Assembly (NCBI GenBank): GCA_021734045.1
Contig: JAIPJR010000024.1
Coordinates: 1 to 33,359, forward strand
Source of the DNA: Fidelibacterota bacterium
GTDB taxonomy: Bacteria; Fidelibacterota; UBA8477
Direction of reading: 5' to 3'
Length of the DNA stretch: 33,359 nt
The notes under the pieces are model-generated. The model did not search any database. It saw only the letters and a list, made by a program, of their open reading frames with translations, and was not told where the DNA came from. The position numbers and the translations under genes are program-made. Below, piece by piece: positions 31,243 through 33,359 of this stretch (positions within the stretch are counted from its first letter, which is position 1; every line of letters starts with the position of its first letter).

Positions 31243-33359
31243 ATGACACAGACGAAGAATACTGGGAAATTAAGCAATCAAAATTCTAAATCCTCTCAAA
31301 TCCCAAAACCCCAATGGCAAATTTGGGGAATACTTGCCCTCATCATCTTGGCAGTTGTGCTGTTTATGTATCAGGATGCTGTATTCAAAGGTCATAAACT
31401 CAATATTGCAGATGTGAGTTCACAAGGGGTTATCTTTGATAATTATCGTGCTAATTTTGAAAAAACATACAACGATTATCCCCAATGGTATCCCTACATT
31501 TTCTGCGGTATGCCATTTCATGCCAGCGGTACTTACCGGATTCGGTATACTTTGGAGACGCTCTACAAAATTATACCATCGTTTATCAGGAGCCCTCTGA
31601 ATGCATCTTTTACGCTGAATATATTTCTTGGCGGGCTATTTATGCTCCTGCTCCTGAGGAGCTACGGCTTGAGCTATATGGCCAGTCTGGGTGGCGCATT
31701 GGCATTTATCCTGACGACCAAACTCATGGGCACGCCGCATACAAATCGTATTGTCACTTTTATTCACATTCCACTGATTTTCTATGCCCTCCGTCAACTA
31801 ATCGAGACCCGAAAATGGATATTTATCGTCATTCTCGGTGGTGCATTGGGGTCACAGATTGGTTCTTACCATCCCCAGATTGCTTATTATACGCTGCTGC
31901 TAATTGGACTCTATAGTCTCTACCGAATTGTGCGATCGATTCAGGATAAAGAAAGCTGGCAATCAATGGGGTCATGGGTGCTGATGGTGGCGATCAGTAT
32001 GGGCATTGCCTATTTCATGGCATCCATTGTACTCATGCCCATGCGTGAATATCTGCCCTTCTCCATCCGAGGAGCGGGAAGTGGCGGGAGCGCCGGAGGT
32101 GGTTTATCCACAGAATATGCAACGGCATGGTCATTCGGATGGCTGGAAATTTACCAATTTATTCTACCCTCATTCAGCGGATTCGGTGGCGCGACTTATT
32201 GGGGTGATGCGCCATTTACTTCGTACCCGCATTATCTGGGAATCTCTGTTGTCATTCTTGCTGTCATCGGCTTTTGGAAAAATCGGAAACATAAAGATTT
32301 CTGGTTCTGGGGCATCCTTCTGGCATTATCCCTACTCATTGCCCTGGGAAAAAACTTCGCTATCCTGTCCAATCTCTTGCTGAGCTACCTGCCGTATTTC
32401 AACAAATTCCGAGAGCCATCCATGATCCTGATTCTGTTCATTTTTGGTACGGCGATTCTCACCGCATTTGGATTACAGGCGGTTTTAAATAAGATTCGGG
32501 AAGTTGATGCCAATCAAAAATGGATGAAAATGATGGTGCGGGGTCTGATTGCTGTGGGTGTACTTGCCCTGATTGGTGTTTTGTTTAGGAGTTCACTCCA
32601 ATCCATGATGACGGGATTTTACCTGTCGGCCGATGAGGCTTCCGGTCGTCTGGCGCGCTTTCCTGATCAACGACAGATTGCTTACCTATATGAATTGCGA
32701 TTTGAGGCGTTTTACCGGGATTTTTTCATCATGTTGGCTTTTGCCGCCGCCACCATAGGCTTGATCTGGGCTGGATTGAAGCAATCCTTGAGCGCGAAAG
32801 GCGTGGGATACATTATGGTGGGGTTAATTGTTATAGATCTGGCGATTCCCGGACGAAAAGTTATCACTGATATGTTTTCACCCATCACGCGTGAAAGTAT
32901 GTTACCTCAAAAAACGGCGGCGATTGATTTTCTCCAGTCTCAACCCGGAGAGTTTAGGGTATTTCCGTTGGACGAATTGACCACCAATAAGTACGGTTAT
33001 TTTGAAATTGCCTCCATCGGTGGCTACCATGCGGCAAAAATGGCCAACTACCAGGACATGCTGGATGGGAATTTTCTCAATAATTTCAATTTTTTGCGCA
33101 TAACCAATACACGGTATCTCATTTCAAAGCAGCAATTGCAATTACCCATTCTCCAGCTTGTTCACAAAGCTGGACAGGAAAATATTTATGAACTGGCCGG
33201 CGCTCTCCCGCGAGCCTGGTTCGTTGATTCAGTGATTGTGGCGTCGGATGAGAAGCAGGTTTTATCAATTTTGCAGGGACAGGACTTTTCGCCAGCGGAG
33301 GAGGTAATCCTTACTGAAACGCCAGATCGCAGCCCTCTCCAAAATGCCAGGCTTGGTGT
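31243..33359 (+). CDS. YfhO-like polytopic membrane protein (3' end outside window)
   Basis: An ATG at 31243 opens a frame of 705 codons that reaches the window edge without a stop. Its product begins MTQTKNTGKLSN and has a first membrane segment near residues 26-45 (IWGILALIILAVVLFMYQD). About ten more hydrophobic segments follow. Family-like landmarks are YIFCGMPFHASGTYR, SIRGAGSGGSAGGG, SFGWLEIYQFILPSFSGF, YWGDAPFTSYPHYLG, FNKFREPSMILILF and, late, EFRVFPLDELT and NIYELAGALPRAWFVD. YfhO proteins are GT-C-like membrane proteins thought to glycosylate lipid-linked or cell-wall polymers. The location after three glycosyltransferases fits this. Smaller frames at 31485-31916 and 32006-32383 are shadows of it. 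Confidence 0.85.
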   Translation, partial: MTQTKNTGKLSNQNSKSSQIPKPQWQIWGILALIILAVVLFMYQDAVFKGHKLNIADVSSQGVIFDNYRANFEKTYNDYPQWYPYIFCGMPFHASGTYRIRYTLETLYKIIPSFIRSPLNASFTLNIFLGGLFMLLLLRSYGLSYMASLGGALAFILTTKLMGTPHTNRIVTFIHIPLIFYALRQLIETRKWIFIVILGGALGSQIGSYHPQIAYYTLLLIGLYSLYRIVRSIQDKESWQSMGSWVLMVAISMGIAYFMASIVLMPMREYLPFSIRGAGSGGSAGGGLSTEYATAWSFGWLEIYQFILPSFSGFGGATYWGDAPFTSYPHYLGISVVILAVIGFWKNRKHKDFWFWGILLALSLLIALGKNFAILSNLLLSYLPYFNKFREPSMILILFIFGTAILTAFGLQAVLNKIREVDANQKWMKMMVRGLIAVGVLALIGVLFRSSLQSMMTGFYLSADEASGRLARFPDQRQIAYLYELRFEAFYRDFFIMLAFAAATIGLIWAGLKQSLSAKGVGYIMVGLIVIDLAIPGRKVITDMFSPITRESMLPQKTAAIDFLQSQPGEFRVFPLDELTTNKYGYFEIASIGGYHAAKMANYQDMLDGNFLNNFNFLRITNTRYLISKQQLQLPILQLVHKAGQENIYELAGALPRAWFVDSVIVASDEKQVLSILQGQDFSPAEEVILTETPDRSPLQNARLG

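Noticed and set aside
31485-31916. Plus-strand frame of 143 codons
   Set aside because: It is out of register with the long open YfhO-like frame starting at 31243, which has consistent membrane segments and family motifs.
32006-32383. Plus-strand frame of 125 codons
   Set aside because: It is also a shadow of the YfhO-like frame, with no domain or plausible start signal.

Overview
This 33.4 kb window looks like chromosomal DNA from a Gram-negative bacterium of the Fibrobacteres-Chlorobi-Bacteroidetes (FCB) superphylum. It may be a less-studied branch such as Marinimicrobia, KSB1 or Calditrichota, but sequence reading alone cannot place it. The pointers are a PorX-type response regulator fused to a PglZ domain and followed by tsaE, a DUF4292-like lipoprotein next to a TPR protein, a YfhO-type membrane protein, an outer-membrane beta-barrel ending in Phe, and a base composition that looks near 50% GC. 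Apart from an IS3-family fragment at the left edge, every gene is on the + strand and packed head to tail, often with 4-14 bp overlaps. No tRNA, rRNA or CRISPR array was seen.

Layout. 1-375: the end of an IS3-family element (orfA complete, the first codons of orfB, a probable terminus near 375), pointing out of the window. 376-568: non-coding. 569-7740: an envelope and signalling block with a secreted Fn3-like protein, a FecR-domain protein, a large outer-membrane barrel and a CHASE2 adenylate cyclase. 7875-14175: porX-tsaE-tsaB-rimI-accD-surE-guaA, a compact run joining a two-component output protein to t6A tRNA modification, fatty-acid initiation and purine synthesis. 14279-21783: glmS, an LpoA-like binding protein, pgeF, uppP, holA, an ECF sigma factor and its zinc anti-sigma factor. 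The first four of these all bear on cell-wall synthesis or editing. 21784-22122: a 339 bp leader with a conspicuous hairpin. 22123-31229: a GAF-GGDEF diguanylate cyclase, an NhaC-type antiporter with an exported N-terminal extension, a TPR protein, a DUF4292-like lipoprotein and three glycosyltransferases. 31243-33359: a YfhO-like polytopic membrane protein that runs off the right edge.

How the genes work together. The window is rich in signal transduction: a predicted cAMP cyclase with a periplasmic sensor, a PglZ phosphodiesterase-type response regulator, an ECF sigma/anti-sigma pair and a predicted c-di-GMP cyclase. These sit among genes for envelope construction (peptidoglycan precursors, lipid-carrier recycling, outer-membrane protein, surface glycans). 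The most interesting candidates are the FecR/beta-barrel/CHASE2-cyclase module, a possible outer-membrane-to-cAMP relay, and the placement of PorX immediately after it.
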